From Meandrina meandrites (Eukaryota; Cnidaria; Anthozoa; Scleractinia; Meandrinidae): a stretch of DNA of 64,000 nucleotides. Location of the stretch: the NCBI GenBank assembly GCA_963693305.1, contig OY855905.1:44846895-44910894 (forward strand). Direction: 5' to 3'. The notes under the pieces were generated by a model. That model was not told the DNA's origin and searched no databases. It saw only the letters and a list, made by a program, of their open reading frames with translations. This document shows positions 1 to 12,354 of the stretch, piece by piece. Within the stretch, counting starts at the first letter, position 1; each line of letters begins with the position of its first letter. The position numbers and the translations under genes were made by a program.

Positions 1-120
1 ATGGCACTTTTTTTTCTCACACCCCACTATTACGAACTCTTGTTAATACAGACACTAAATGACGTCCCGAGCATGTCCGCTATAATGAGAGTTGACTGTA
101 CTTGTAACACAGATGTTTAC

Positions 121-3100
121 CTTAATGAATATCCCAAGAAGTTCATTGTTGATCCCCAATACATAGGATTGTTCATGATGTTGAATGGAAAGCCTGTCAC
201 TCTCTTATTTAACAGAAGTCCAAAATAATCCCCTACAAATAAAATAATAGTTATTCTTTAAATAGCTTGAAAAAAAACACATAAAGCCCTGGGTAAATGA
301 TCAGACATTTTGGTCCAACATCATGTTGAACAAGCATGTTTGACCATTTAGCCGCCTCTGTCAAAGTCCGTTCAAATGGTTTCCCATGTTTGATCTAGAT
401 CAAACATTTTCATCCAACATTTTGCTTCACAAGCAAATGTTTGATAGTTTGGCCACCTCTAAAAAACAGAGCAAGCCAACGTGGGAGAAAGCAAGTACCA
501 ATGAGAAACTGAATAACCAAGTTGTTCAAAGAGTGCATAATGCTATCCACTGGGTAAGTGTCAACAAAACAAATTATGCTATCTACTGGATAGCTGCAGA
601 AGATAGTTTATCTGGTGGAGAGCATCATCCACACAACTGGGACAGGTACTTTACTCTTTTGTACTTTACATCTGCATTGAGAATGAGATAAAGAACAATA
701 AATAAGCCAACCTAAAAATGTTCCTATTATTCCAAGTGACCAAGTACTGCTCAGAACAAGCACTGTACCAATAACAATCAGTAGAGTACCACAAACACGA
801 ACGCGATCAGCACACATGGCAATCGCAATAGGCTGGCTTGAAATGGCCTCCTCAAACCTACAAAATAAAATGTACAGAAATTAATATTTAATATATATCA
901 TTTTGGAAGGGCACACTAGGAAGTCATCTTCGATTTACAAACATTACAACCTCCAACACAATAGAGAAATGCCTGAACACTTCATTAAGCAATTTCACAT
1001 CATTGCAAAATGTAGCAGGAAATTTCATTGTCTTGCAAAAGAAATGCTATACATTCGCATGCGTAAGCCAACACTGAACGCGCAAACTGATTCCATGCCA
1101 AGGTGTTTGTTTAGGCCGTTTATTGTAATTTATGCTTATTTTATAGCTTTTTTCTGATTTGCATGCTATTTAACTAGTCTCTTGATAATGGAGTCATGAT
1201 GACCCCAAAACATCGAGCAGCAATAATTCTTTCCTGGTTTTTTTTTATATTATTTATTTTAACAAAAGATTAAGGCTTACAAAAAAGTGACAGCCAGTCA
1301 TGTGGGATACGTAGATTTTCTTACTCGACAAAAAACCCTTTTATGTTCATTTGCCTGTTGGGCAAGGGCCCAAGAATGTCGTCTGCTGACTAAATCATGA
1401 TTTTAAAAGGAAAAAAATAAAACCAAGACAAACATGCAACTACCCCAGGCAAGCAAAATTTGAGAGCTGCTTTTTCAAAGGGCAAGCTGGAATTCAAGGA
1501 TTTTATTTTCAAGTCCTGAAGAGTAGCACATTTGGATGAAGAAGAAAATCTGTCTATGGTTATGACATATTGACCAAGCCCATGATGGGTCAAGCAAGTG
1601 CTTGGGAGTAATTTTTTTATTATCATTTCATCATTTAGCCCATTGTATAGCCCTTTTCTGACTTTGATTTGCATTTTGATTCAGTTGGAAACAAGACATG
1701 CTTAGTTGCCTACTTGCAAAGTATACCTGACTTGTTAAACACCAGGTGCCTTTAAACAGGTTACGCCAATTTGGAAAAATCTTCCTCACCCTTAAGTGGG
1801 TGGAACTTACTACTGAATGCAGGGTTATATGATAATTAAGATATTTACCAGTAGTCTCTAAACAGTCCCAGAAGGCATATAACCACAGCCAATGCGTAAC
1901 ATCCCCTCTCAGCGGAGCCGAACCAGTGGGTCAGAGCATGTGTTCTATATTCCCAACGTGCAACCTTTTCATCAAGATATAAGAAAAAATGTTACCAAGG
2001 AGGAAAATACCACAAGCAGTTCAAAATTAAATAAGTTGGTTTATTAGGATAGTAACCCATTATTATTCAAAGTCTTTTAATGATAAAGATCATAGCCACG
2101 TCATTTCACTCATATGATTCCAGACACTCAAACATTTGAGGACGCAAAGTGATGTACCATGATCTTAATCAGATTGTAAAGACATGATCGGTTTTATTTT
2201 ACTATATAAAAATTTCTATTGTAACAGCATTCATTTTGATTTTGGAGTCCCAAACTTTTTTTGGAGTCCATTTTTTCTTGTTTATTTATCAAATGTCCCG
2301 GTTTTTTTGCTTAATAAACATGTTTGACAAGTAAATTTTGTTTATTAAACAAAAAAGACGCCATTTTCTAGTTAATAGACAAAAAAGGTGGTATTTTTTG
2401 TGTATTAATCAAGAAACTTTTGTGTATTAATCAAGAAACCTTTGTTTATTAAACAGGAAATGCGCAAGTTTTGTTTATTAAACAAAAGTTTCAAAACATT
2501 TTGCGAACACGAAATTTTATCTCTGGCCGCCATTACGGACGAAAATATCGATAGCGAAAACAACGCTACGGAGGAAGCACCATTTTTAAAACCTCTATAG
2601 TAGAAGTCTCTTTTGCTAAATCTTTCCACTTAGGGATATCTAAAGGCATGACTTCTTTTTATTACAAGGAGAATCTTTGTCAAAATCTTCGACTATGCGG
2701 CGCGATCGACTGCCATGCCGTGAATGAGCTGCAGTGGCTCGATGGTCAAGTTTGAGTTTAACTTGAAGCGAAAATAAACCCTTTTCATTTGCTTAGTTCA
2801 CAAAATTAAAAAGAGAGAGAGATAAAGGGAGAGGAAAAAAGGGACAATTGTCTGACTGAAGAAAGAACGGTGCATTTGAATGCCAGAACCATGGGTCATA
2901 ACATCCGTTTTTGAACGCGACAAAACAAACATCTTTCAAACTTTGGTCAACACGGTCCCATGAAATTCTGCACTTAACTGGCTTAATTTTGCGCCGAAAC
3001 AAGAAGCAAGAATTGAAGGAATAGATGTATCATTATGAAAAGGAAAACTTTGATCGAAAGATTTGCCTTCTGTATGCTCTGTTTGGCTATCTAACCTTAT

Positions 3101-6100
3101 CCTGAAAATCGTTTCTAAATTTTGTGCAGTTTGTCGGCAAGCTGCTAAAGTTAGAGCTTTTTTTCAAGACAACAGAAACAGGAGATTCAAATGAGCACCA
3201 CCTAAAGCGGTCTTAAGCTGCAGATAATCTTTTGTCATTCGGTGCATGATGATATTAATTTGTACACGACGAAATGAACAACAGCGCCGTCAAATCGATT
3301 CTCACGCCAGACCCGAAAACAAAATTACCACCGCCAAAAACTGAATTACTTTCGGCGCCATCTTCAAAACTTGGTGCCTAATTCTCTACAAAAACTCGCA
3401 AGACTACAAAAAATTGCGAAGTTCATTCGAATTAAGCGCAGTTTTATTCAAGAACTGTATTACATCAGAAATATGAAGCGAAGGCAATCTTTTTTTTGCG
3501 GGTGTGCTAGGTGTTTTGGACAGGCGGCATTTTTGATTATTAAACAAAACTTTTATAACATTTTACTGTCGCGGAATTTCAGCCACGATCGCGGTAGAGA
3601 TAACACGTCAAGAAAATATTGTTATGCCATATGACAAAGAGAATGAAGATTCGTAAGTTCACTTGAAAATAGTCATTGTGAAAATCGTTTTAACTTCTCG
3701 TAGCAAGTCCTTTTACTCAAAGTGTTTTGCAATGAAGTTTGAATCGGGATCCTTATTTACAAATGCCAAGCAGCACGTCCGAGTAATTAGTTAAATCATT
3801 GCTAAACATAAACACGAGCTTAATCTACTACAGAAACTCTTTAAACGTTCAGAACACTATTATTAGTGATCGTTTTGTTGGGTGCAGAAAGGACAGAGTT
3901 CTGTTGCTAGAAGCGAACTTAACTCCATGAGCGTAATTGTAGATCTCGTTCGCGCCAAACTAGTACTTTGCGCGGGAAAAAAAATTCTGACAGCTTTTCA
4001 GACTAAAATCAAACACAGAATTGAAAACACAGCTTTCTAGCATCAATTTTCTACTTTTAATTAATGGTAATATTAAGAAATCGATTAAGAGAACAAAAAA
4101 CGCCTGATCTTACCTTCAGTAAGAACAGTCACAGTAACATCCAGAGCCACGAATAATAAAGCTTATCTGCCATCAAATCCATGATACAACCTTTTATATA
4201 AAGCTCAATTTGCTCCTCAAAGATTGCTCTTTAGAGTAGAATCTCAGCTCGCCTTCGAATAGTCCAGTGATTTGAAAAGCTGGAACACACTCGATCTCAA
4301 ACTTGCACACACTTTTCCGCGGCTAGGCACCTATATCAGTCTCTGGCAATCTAGAAAGCCTTGCTTGACAAGATGTCGAGACGAAATACATTTTCCAACC
4401 GAAATGATTTTCAAATTCGCTGTTGTTTTTCAGTTTCGTACCGAATATGAACCTGAAGAGCCACATTTTGGAAAAATTTTTCGCCGCACGTGTCGCTGAA
4501 AAGTTAAATCGATCCAACGGTGTGAAACTACCGTATTTGTAGTTGACAGCCTTATGACTGACTCTTGATCGTAGCATGCACTATTTTTTCATGAGTTTTC
4601 CACCATCGCGGTCGTCGTAATAACCAGCTGGCTAGACGTCGACACTTACAGAGCTTCGATTCTATCTTCAGGCTTATCTTCAGGCAAACTGTCGAAAATG
4701 GCTCATGCGAACAAGGCACGTTGGCCGATCAAGGTGCGTCCATGGCAACCAATCACAAAGGTCGCCGTCAAAATTATGTCCAATCGTACAGACGTACACT
4801 GCAAACCTGTCACTCGCAATTTGTTGACGAAGCGCTGGCATTTATCGACAGGAAACCAGTTGAAATTCACGTCTGCCCTCGCCGGTATAAAAATTACGCG
4901 ACAGTGTATAAAATCAGGGATAAATTTGCACACGCCCGTCAGGAGTTTATGGATACTATTAAAACTTGTATACGTGGTTCTGCCAGCTGAGCTAAGCCCG
5001 CACGAAAATCAAAAACATCGTCGCAGAACAGCTTCACTATCGGATCAGCAAGTGTGAACTAGCGAGGTTTCCAATATGTTCTAAGTACTTGAAATTTGTG
5101 ACCCTCCTCGGCAAAAACAGGTAAAACGGTGATGACACAGGCACGCTAGTTTGACACGCTAAACAAAAGAAAAGCGTGCCACAACGCACGGCTCGTTAAT
5201 TTATTTTTTTTTCCATACGGCACGGAAAAAAAACAAAGGAACGTGTTCATTTTAACAAAGAAGTTTGTCAGGATTTGGAAAACAAAAAAGCGAGCGAAAT
5301 GACACGCTAAGCGAGCGAAATACAAACGGTGTCGAAATGCACTCTGCGAAATATTTCAATCCTTCGAATGGTTTCCACTGTTTTCAGACCGCGAGACATA
5401 CCGGCAGCGGTGTAACGCAACTTTACATACACGAAAATGGGTTTTCGTTTTCGAACGGACTTCCGTTCGCTAGCCGTTTGTCATCTTGTACACAGAAGCT
5501 TCACTCGTTTGAACAGCTACAACGTGAGGAGAAAATGAAGGTAGTGAAATCTTTCTTGCACCGAGGTTATTTCTCTTAAGATTATCTCAGTGTGAATCTA
5601 CGCCCGAATGTAAACAAAGGTCGCAATGATGTTTTACGCTATTTCAAGGAAAATAGAAGTCGAAGCGAAACTTTTAAAGTTAGAGGAAGTTGAGGCGAAC
5701 AAGTAAACGGACAATCACGACAGGCTACTTAATTGGTTACATGACAAACTCCAGACGTGAAGGTCACGCTTTTGTCGTGCTTTCTTGACCTTTCATCACG
5801 GTTAGGTTATCGCCGAATTGATTTTTGCTTAAAAATCTTCGTATGTGCAAGGTATAAGTGCTCGGCAAATGTTTGGATATTTATTAATTCTTTCATCTTT
5901 GCCACACCGAATTGATAGACAAGAAGCCAAAACAAAACAAGTTTCATTCATCGAGTGATTTTTTTTGCGCAACATTTGCATAAAATCAACTTTGTCGGTA
6001 AAGAGAACCATTCCTCGTGAATAAATTTCACTGAATACTTGATCTTCTGTGAAAGTTTTATTTTATCTTAATGAACAATCGCCAAGTTAAGAAACAAACT

Positions 6101-9100
6101 TTTAATATGGTCGTTTTAATTTTTGTTCGTGTTCGTTTTTTACCACCAGCATTCCAGCATGGCGGGAGAAGTTGTCGTCACGAATATAGCTTCTGAAGTT
6201 TTCCATCGCTGTGAAGCTCAACATACCGTAAACAAGAAAAATGGCCCTTCAAACCAGAATCCTGCTTTTAAGGCTAGCACTGAACACGGATAGAACTTTT
6301 TTTTCGAGGAGGATGACACCGGTGTGAGTTCTTTCGGAGACCCAGACATCCTGTGTAAACAAACTTGTCAATGTTTAATTCTCATTACATGTAAACACGG
6401 AGTTCGATAGGACGAATGATAGGAGTTCGCTTGTTCTGTTTTGCGTAACAGTTAAACTCCAGTTTTGAATAGCATAACAAATATGCTTGAAAAGTTTTTC
6501 TTCCTTCAGTGTAGTTTTGAATACAAAAGGTAGTTCGTTCACACTTGCTGATCCGATAGTAAAGCTGTTCTGTGACCATGTTTTTGATTTTCGTGCGATT
6601 TTCTTCACATACATAAACTCCTGACGGGCGCGTGCAAATTTATCCCTGATTTACACTGTCGCGTAATTTTTATACCGGCGAGGGTAGACGTGAATTTCAA
6701 CTCCTGTCTATAAATGCCAGCGCTTCGTCAACACATTCCGAGTGACAGGTTTGCAGTGTACGTCTGTACGATTGCACATAATTTTGACGGCGACCTTTGT
6801 GATTGGTTGCCATGGACGCACCTTGATCGGCCAACGTGCCTTGTTCGCATGAGCCATTTTCGACAGTTTGCCTGAAGATAAGCCTGAAGATAGAATCGAA
6901 GCTCTGTAAGTGTCGACGTCTAGCCAGCTGGTTATTTCAACGACCGCGATGCTGGAAAACTCTTAAATGAAAAAATAGTGCATGCTACGATCAAGAGTCA
7001 GTCATAAGGCTGTCAACTACAAATACGGTAGTTTCACACCATTGGATCGATTTAACTTTTCAGCGACACGTGCGGCGAAAAATTTTTCCAAAATGTGGCT
7101 CTTCAGGTTTATTTTCGGTACGAAACTGAAAAACAACAGCGAATTTGAAAATCATTTCGGTTGGAAAATGTATTTCGTCTCGACATCTTGTCAAGCAAGG
7201 CTTTCTAGATTGCCAGAGACTGATATAGGTGCCTAGCCGCGGAAAAGTGTGTGCAAGTTTGAGATCGAGTGTGTTCCAGCTTTTCAAATCACTGGACTAT
7301 TCGAAGGCGAGCTGAGATTCTACTCTAAAGAGCAATCTTTGAGGAGCAAATTGAGCTTTATATAAAAGGTTGTATCATGGATTTGATGGCAGATAAGCTT
7401 TATTATTCGTGGCTCTGGATGTTACTATGACTGTTCTTACTGAAGGTAAGATCAGGCGTTTTTTGTTCTCTTAATCGATTTCTTAATATTACCATTAATT
7501 AAAAGTAGAAAATTGATGCTAGAAAGCTGTGTTTTCAATTCTGTGTTTGATTTTAGTCTGAAAAGCTGTCAGAATTTTTTTTCCCGCGCAAAGTACTAGT
7601 TTGGCGCGAACGAGATCTACAATTACGCTCATGGAGTTAAGTTCGCTTCTAGCAACAGAACTCTGTCCTTTCTGCACCCAACAAAACGATCACTAATAAT
7701 AGTGTTCTGAACGTTTAAAGAGTTTCTGTAGTAGATTAAGCTCGTGTTTATGTTTAGCAATGATTTAACTAATTACTCGGACGTGCTGCTTGGCATTTGT
7801 AAATAAGGATCCCGATTCAAACTTCATTGCAAAACACTTTGAGTAAAAGGACTTGCTACGAGAAGTTAAAACGATTTTCACAATGACTATTTTCAAGTGA
7901 ACTTACGAATCTTCATTCTCTTTGTCATATGGCATAACGATATTTTCTTGACGTGTTATCTCTACCGCGATCGTGGCTGAAATTCCGCGACAGTAAAATG
8001 TTATAAAAGTTTTGTTTAATAATCAAAAATGCCGCCTGTCCAAAACACGTAGCACACCCGCAAAAAAAAGATTGCCTTCGCTTCATATTTCTGATGTAAT
8101 ACAGTTCTTGAATAAAACTGCGCTTAATTCGAATGAACTTCGCAATTTTTTGTAGTCTTGCGAGTTTTTGTAGAGAATTAGGCACCAAGTTTTGAAGATG
8201 GCGCCGAAAGTAATTCAGTTTTTGGCGGTGGTAATTTTGTTTTCGGGTCTGGCGTGAGAATCGATTTGACGGCGCTGTTGTTCATTTCGTCGTGTACAAA
8301 TTAATATCATCATGCACCGAATGACAAAAGATTATCTGCAGCTTAAGACCGCTTTAGGTGGTGCTCATTTGAATCTCCTGTTTCTGTTGTCTTGAAAAAA
8401 AGCTCTAACTTTAGCAGCTTGCCGACAAACTGCACAAAATTTAGAAACGATTTTCAGGATAAGGTTAGATAGCCAAACAGAGCATACAGAAGGCAAATCT
8501 TTCGATCAAAGTTTTCCTTTTCATAATGATACATCTATTCCTTCAATTCTTGCTTCTTGTTTCGGCGCAAAATTAAGCCAGTTAAGTGCAGAATTTCATG
8601 GGACCGTGTTGACCAAAGTTTGAAAGATGTTTGTTTTGTCGCGTTCAAAAACGGATGTTATGACCCATGGTTCTGGCATTCAAATGCACCGTTCTTTCTT
8701 CAGTCAGACAATTGTCCCTTTTTTCCTCTTTCTTTATCTCTCTCTTTTTAATTTTGTGAACTACGCAAATGAAAAGGGTTTATTTTCGCTTCAAGTTAAA
8801 CTCAAACTTGACCATCGAGCCACTGCAGCTCGTTCACGGCATGGCAGTCGATCGCGCCGCGTAGTCGAAGATTTTGACAAAGATTCTCCTTGTAATAAAA
8901 AGAAGTCATGCCTTTAGATATCCCTAAGTGGAAAGATTTAGCAAAAGAGACTTCTACTATAGAGGTTTTAAAAATGGTGCTTCCTCCGTAGCGTTGTTTT
9001 CGCTTTCGATATTTTCGTCCGTAATGGCGGCCAGAGATAAAATTTCGTGTTCGCAAAATGTTTTGAAACTTTTGTTTAATAAACAAAACTCGCGCATTTC

Positions 9101-11710
9101 CTGTTTAATAAACAAAGGTTTCTTGATTAATACACAAAAGTTTCTTGATTAATACACAAAAAATACCACCTTTTTTGTCTATTAACTAGAAAATGGCATC
9201 TTTTTTGTTTAATAAACAAAATTTACTTGTCAAACATGTTTATTAAGCAAAAAAACCGGGACATTTGATAAATAAACAAGAAAAAATGGACTCCAAAAAA
9301 AGTTTGGGACTCCAAAATCAAAATGAATGTTGTTTTGTGTGGTTCCAGAAATTATCCATACCTCCCCCCATGGAAGGGATTTTTCCCAAGACCCCCCAGC
9401 CCTTCAGAAATTCCAATTAAGCTTTATACATTTTGTTAAAAGTTTTTGGCCTTTGAGATCCCCCCACCCACCCCAGGGAATTTCCAATTCCCTTTGTGGG
9501 GGGAGGGGAGTATGGACATTTTCAGGAACCACAAATTGGATAAAAATGCAAAGAAGCAAGGCAGGGCTTTTAATTAATTTGATAGTCAGCTAGTTTGAGA
9601 AAAGTAACTGACTGTTGGAAATAATCCTTTTTTAATTACTTCAATTTAGGGGGAAAAGTAACAAACATCTCATGTTTCTATTTATTCACAAACAAAACTT
9701 TAACCCATGTTTCCAACCAATACATCACACCTAATATTTATATAATAGCTTTTTCTATGAGAAAGATACCCACACGAATCTCAGCTATTTTATAAAGTTG
9801 AAAAAACATTTGACCTATAGGCTAACAGTTAGACATACAGTGTAAACACTTAAAGTCAACTCACAATATTCCAGAAAAGAGGATTGAAAATGATACAGAA
9901 AGCTGCCAACCAAAGATCTGAATTTCTCCAATAAATTGGCAAGTCATTAGCCGCCTCAGTAATCGGTTTGATCATCTAAGATAAAAAACCAAAGAAAGGA
10001 AAACACAATAATTAAAAAATTATTCTACTATCTTTACCTATTTTAGTCAGCAGGGCCATAGCCAGACATAAGGTACTTCTTTAGAATAAAAGACACAAGT
10101 CACCAGTGGAGTCTAGGGGCATGCCCCCAGAAAATTTTGAAATCTAGAAGCTCTGAAACGCTACTTTCAGTATTTTTACAATGTATTTCTTTAGAATAAA
10201 ATTAATCTCATTCAACTGGGGATTGCTTTCCCAACAAAATGCTTTTTGAAGATGATCTTTTTCAACAATGACATGAGCATGCATGGCTTTTTTTTCATTT
10301 TGGGTTAAAATTTGAACAAGGAAAGTTCCTAGTCTTGCCTTTTGCTAGCTACAACCATGGTAAGTAACAGATACTAAGAATGTCTAAACTTGAAATCAAA
10401 TGCACATAGAATTAAAACAGAGATTGACAATTAAAATGTACAAAAGAAAGGGGTCATTTTACAATAAGTATTTGTTTGGTTGGGTTGGTTTGTCCAGGAA
10501 GAACATAATAACAATAATAACAACTAATAAATATTTATATAGCCCTTATACATCACCACTCTAAGGGCTTATGGCTTCTTTAACAACAAATGGCAGAGTG
10601 CCTTTATAGCAACATCAGGCACAGTCGACTGATGAAGCCAACCAATCATGCTCCATTCTGTTCATTTCCAAGTGGTGTGCGACAAATGCAGGCTGCAGAC
10701 CAGCAGACTTGGTATATAACATGTTATGATCACCATTATTGAGAGCTTACCATAAACAGGCTAACCAGAATGCTATTCAGGCTAACCAGAGCGCTATTCA
10801 GACTAACCAGAGCGCTATTCAGGCTAACTAGAGCACCATTCAGGCTAGCCAGAGCGCCATTTAGGCTGACCAGAGCGCTATTCAGGCTAACCAGAGTGCT
10901 ATTCAGGCTAACTAGAGCGCCATTCAGGCTTGCCAGAGCGCCATTTAGGCTAACCAGAGTGTTATTCAGGCTAACCAGAGCGCTATTCAGGCTAACTAGA
11001 GCACCATTCAGGCTAGCCAGAGCCCCATTTAGGCTAACCAGAGCGCTATTCAGGCTAACTAGAGCACCATTCAGGCCAGCCAGAGCGCCATTTAGGCTAA
11101 CCAGAGTGCTATTCAGGCTAACCAGAGCGCCATTTAGGCTAGCCAGAGTGCTATTCAGGCTAGCCAGAGCGCCATTTAGGCTAACCAGAGTGCCATTTAG
11201 GCTAAGCAGAGTGCTATTCAGGCTAACCAGAGCACCATTTAGGCTAACCAGAGCACTATTCAGGCTAACCAGAATGCCATTTAGGCTAACCAGAGTGCTA
11301 TTCAGGCTTACCGGGACATTATTCAGGCTAACCAGAGTGAAAGTCTGCAGTCTGCAATTGTCAGACACCAATTTCCGAGGCCTTGATAGCAATTTTCAAC
11401 CATTTTTGTGTGTATCTAATTATTTTTTTTATCAATGTTATCTTTTACTATTACATGAAAGCCTAATATTATAAGCCTCATAGCTTCTCTTTAGGCTTTC
11501 TCATTACCTCCTATTCTATTGTATCTGCTGGTTTTTTTCTAAATGTGTCAACATAGCAGGCCTCACCTGGCGGAATACAGCTGAATTTACCCAGGGCAAT
11601 AAAAACAGTTGAAGCCCACAAAGCTATACGATGCAAATCAGAGAAACACTAACCTTGGTAACGTTCAAATTATCGAAGATTTCGCAACACGAGAGCGAAC
11701 GCTCCGCCAT
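121..11710 (-). CDS. PEMT: Phosphatidylethanolamine N-methyltransferase, 5 exons, 3' end outside window
   Basis: Integral ER/MAM membrane enzyme that makes phosphatidylcholine by three SAM-dependent methylations of phosphatidylethanolamine. Exons in transcript order are 11710-11654 (MAERSLSCC..., 19 aa), 9975-9865, 1964-1849, 857-712 and 232-121. All borders are GT/AG and the phases (0, 0, 2, 1, 2) join without a stop, giving 180 codons so far. Recognisable family blocks are FNPLFWNIVARWEYRT at the exon 2/3 junction, GTVLVLSS then GTFLGDYFG at the exon 4/5 junction, and FPFNIMNNPMYWGST in exon 5, in the same order as vertebrate PEMT. Human PEMT is 199-236 aa, so roughly 40-50 residues, including the C-terminal Glu-Glu SAM motif, should lie left of base 1. 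The usual GxG SAM motif before VLVLSS reads V-I-G here. The start is the only in-frame ATG of exon 1, and exon 2 also begins with ATG. Intron 2 (7.9 kb) is filled by a foldback element and intron 1 by a minisatellite. Confidence 0.93.
296..465. repeat. Dispersed repeat with paired CATGTTTGA motifs
   Basis: Two related half-copies lie in tandem, each containing CAACAT, AACAAGCATGTTTGA-like sequence and a GCCRCCTCT end, separated by the palindrome TTTGATCTAGATCAAA. It looks like a short inverted-repeat element inside PEMT intron 4. No target duplication was found. Confidence 0.4.
519..643. mobile_element. MITE of the GGATAACGCTATCCA family (degraded copy)
   Basis: An imperfect hairpin. The left end reads AAGTTGTTCAAAGAGTGCAT then GCTATCCACTGG; the right end is its inverse (CTGGTGGAGAGCATCATCCAC then CAACTGGG). 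The same arrangement and termini recur at 38,576-38,748, so this is a dispersed family. It lies in PEMT intron 4. Confidence 0.6.
2228..5059 (+). repeat. Left arm of the foldback element
   Basis: Mirrors 6537-9329. The clearest difference is near the inner end: at about 4944-5000 the left arm carries some 50 bp (around TACGTGGTTCTGCCAGCTGA) that the right arm lacks. Homology stops at CGGATCAGCAAGTGTGAAC. Confidence 0.92.
5060..6536. other. Single-copy spacer of the foldback element
   Basis: About 1.5 kb between the arms. It holds a 104-codon open frame (5265-5579, plus) with no recognisable domain and a short direct duplication around GACACGCTAAGCGAGCGAAA. No gene is supported. Confidence 0.5.
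6537..9329 (-). repeat. Right arm of the foldback element
   Basis: Reverse complement of 2228-5059. It begins at GTTCACACTTGCTGATCCG and ends at AAAATCAAAATGAATG. Confidence 0.92.
9338..9533. mobile_element. 196-bp MITE with TGTGGTTCC termini
   Basis: The left end TGTGGTTCCAGAAATTATCC and the right end (inverted) TGTGGTTCCTGAAAATGTCC form a terminal inverted repeat followed by C-rich/G-rich arms (CCTCCCCCC and GGGGGGAGGGG). The TTCCAGAAAWTATCCRTAC core is shared with the termini of the large element at 49,382-58,501. It lies 8 bp outside the foldback element in PEMT intron 2. No convincing target duplication. Confidence 0.75.
10757..11338. repeat. 21-bp minisatellite, about 28 copies
   Basis: Tandem units of consensus AGGCTAACCAGAGCGCTATTC with a few substitutions per unit. 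Because 21 is a multiple of 3 and the unit lacks stops in these frames, it is open on both strands: heptapeptide LFRLTRA on plus (10770-11474) and LVSLNGA on minus (10736-11392). It sits entirely within PEMT intron 1 and has no flanking coding signal, so I treat both frames as by-products of the repeat. Confidence 0.97.
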
Positions 11711-11830
11711 AAAAATGCAATTTTCGACAGGCCTTCGCAGTCAGCTAGTTCAAGGTTCCGTTCTGTCTATTGTATGGAGTTGGATGATTGGCCAATAATA
11801 CGTGACTGTGGCGGCTGAAAATGGCATCCA
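11711..11830 (-). promoter_or_regulatory. Likely PEMT promoter / 5'UTR region
   Basis: Sequence just upstream of the PEMT start codon. It carries a CCAAT-type site (GGCCAAT around 11789-11795) and is less AT-rich than its surroundings. No TATA box is obvious. The assignment rests on position and the CCAAT motif only. Confidence 0.35.
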
Positions 11831-12354
11831 CATTTGTAGAAATAAGTTCCTCTCGCAATGCAGTTTCAGACTTTTCTATTCATTGATTCAGACGTCGAGC
11901 GTCTGCCGTGCCGAACGCAATCCACGACAATGCAGGATGGCTCAGCATGTTTGGATCAATGGAAAAGAACAACGGATGTGTGAAAATCCGATGTCATATA
12001 AAGAATCCACGAATAATTTTCCCCTGCGTCATTGGTCAAAATTGGTCACGTGGTTGGTCTCATCACGCGATAATGCCAAAAGACGCGTGCAAAGCATTTA
12101 CTGTTCACGTGCCCTGAAATAATTTACCAAATTTGTAGACATTTACGGGCACAACTTTGACGAAGTATACGTAAAGTTCACTTCCTGACTATAGGTTTAG
12201 CTATTGGCAATAAATGGCAAACAGGAATAACAGAAATGTCAACAACATTGAATGTGTGAGCAGATTTGGCTCAGCGATAGACGAATTTCAGTTACCTAGC
12301 CGATCCTGAATCCTTCCGAGACACTATTTGATCCAAAAGGAGCCCGTTGAGAAG

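Larger units (their letters stand above)
2228..9329. mobile_element. 7.1-kb foldback element with arms of about 2.8 kb
   Basis: The left arm (2228-5059) and right arm (6537-9329) are reverse complements over their whole length, with scattered substitutions and small indels (I judge well above 95% identity by eye). The outer ends read CATTCATTTTGATTTTGGAG on both sides. The spacer 5060-6536 is single-copy. The outer ~250 bp of each arm carries repeated near-palindromes of the form TTTGTTTATTAAACAAA, plausible transposase or host-factor binding sites. An 84-codon frame is identical in both arms only because the DNA is mirrored. I see no transposase domain. Flanks (TTGTAACAG / TTGTTTTGT) show no clear target duplication. 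It fills most of PEMT intron 2. It could be a non-autonomous DNA transposon, or two copies of an element in head-to-head array. Confidence 0.9.

Noticed and set aside
1..228. 75-codon plus frame at the left edge
   Set aside because: Antisense to PEMT exon 5 and its flanking intron.
608..817. 69-codon minus frame read as a separate small gene
   Set aside because: It is PEMT exon 4 (712-857) read past its donor site into the intron.
4323..7236. 84-codon frames, identical at 4323-4577 (minus) and 6982-7236 (plus)
   Set aside because: Identity comes from the foldback arms being mirror copies; no domain and no extension.
10736..11474. Frames of 218 and 234 codons on opposite strands
   Set aside because: Both are generated by the 21-bp minisatellite inside PEMT intron 1; no splice or start context.
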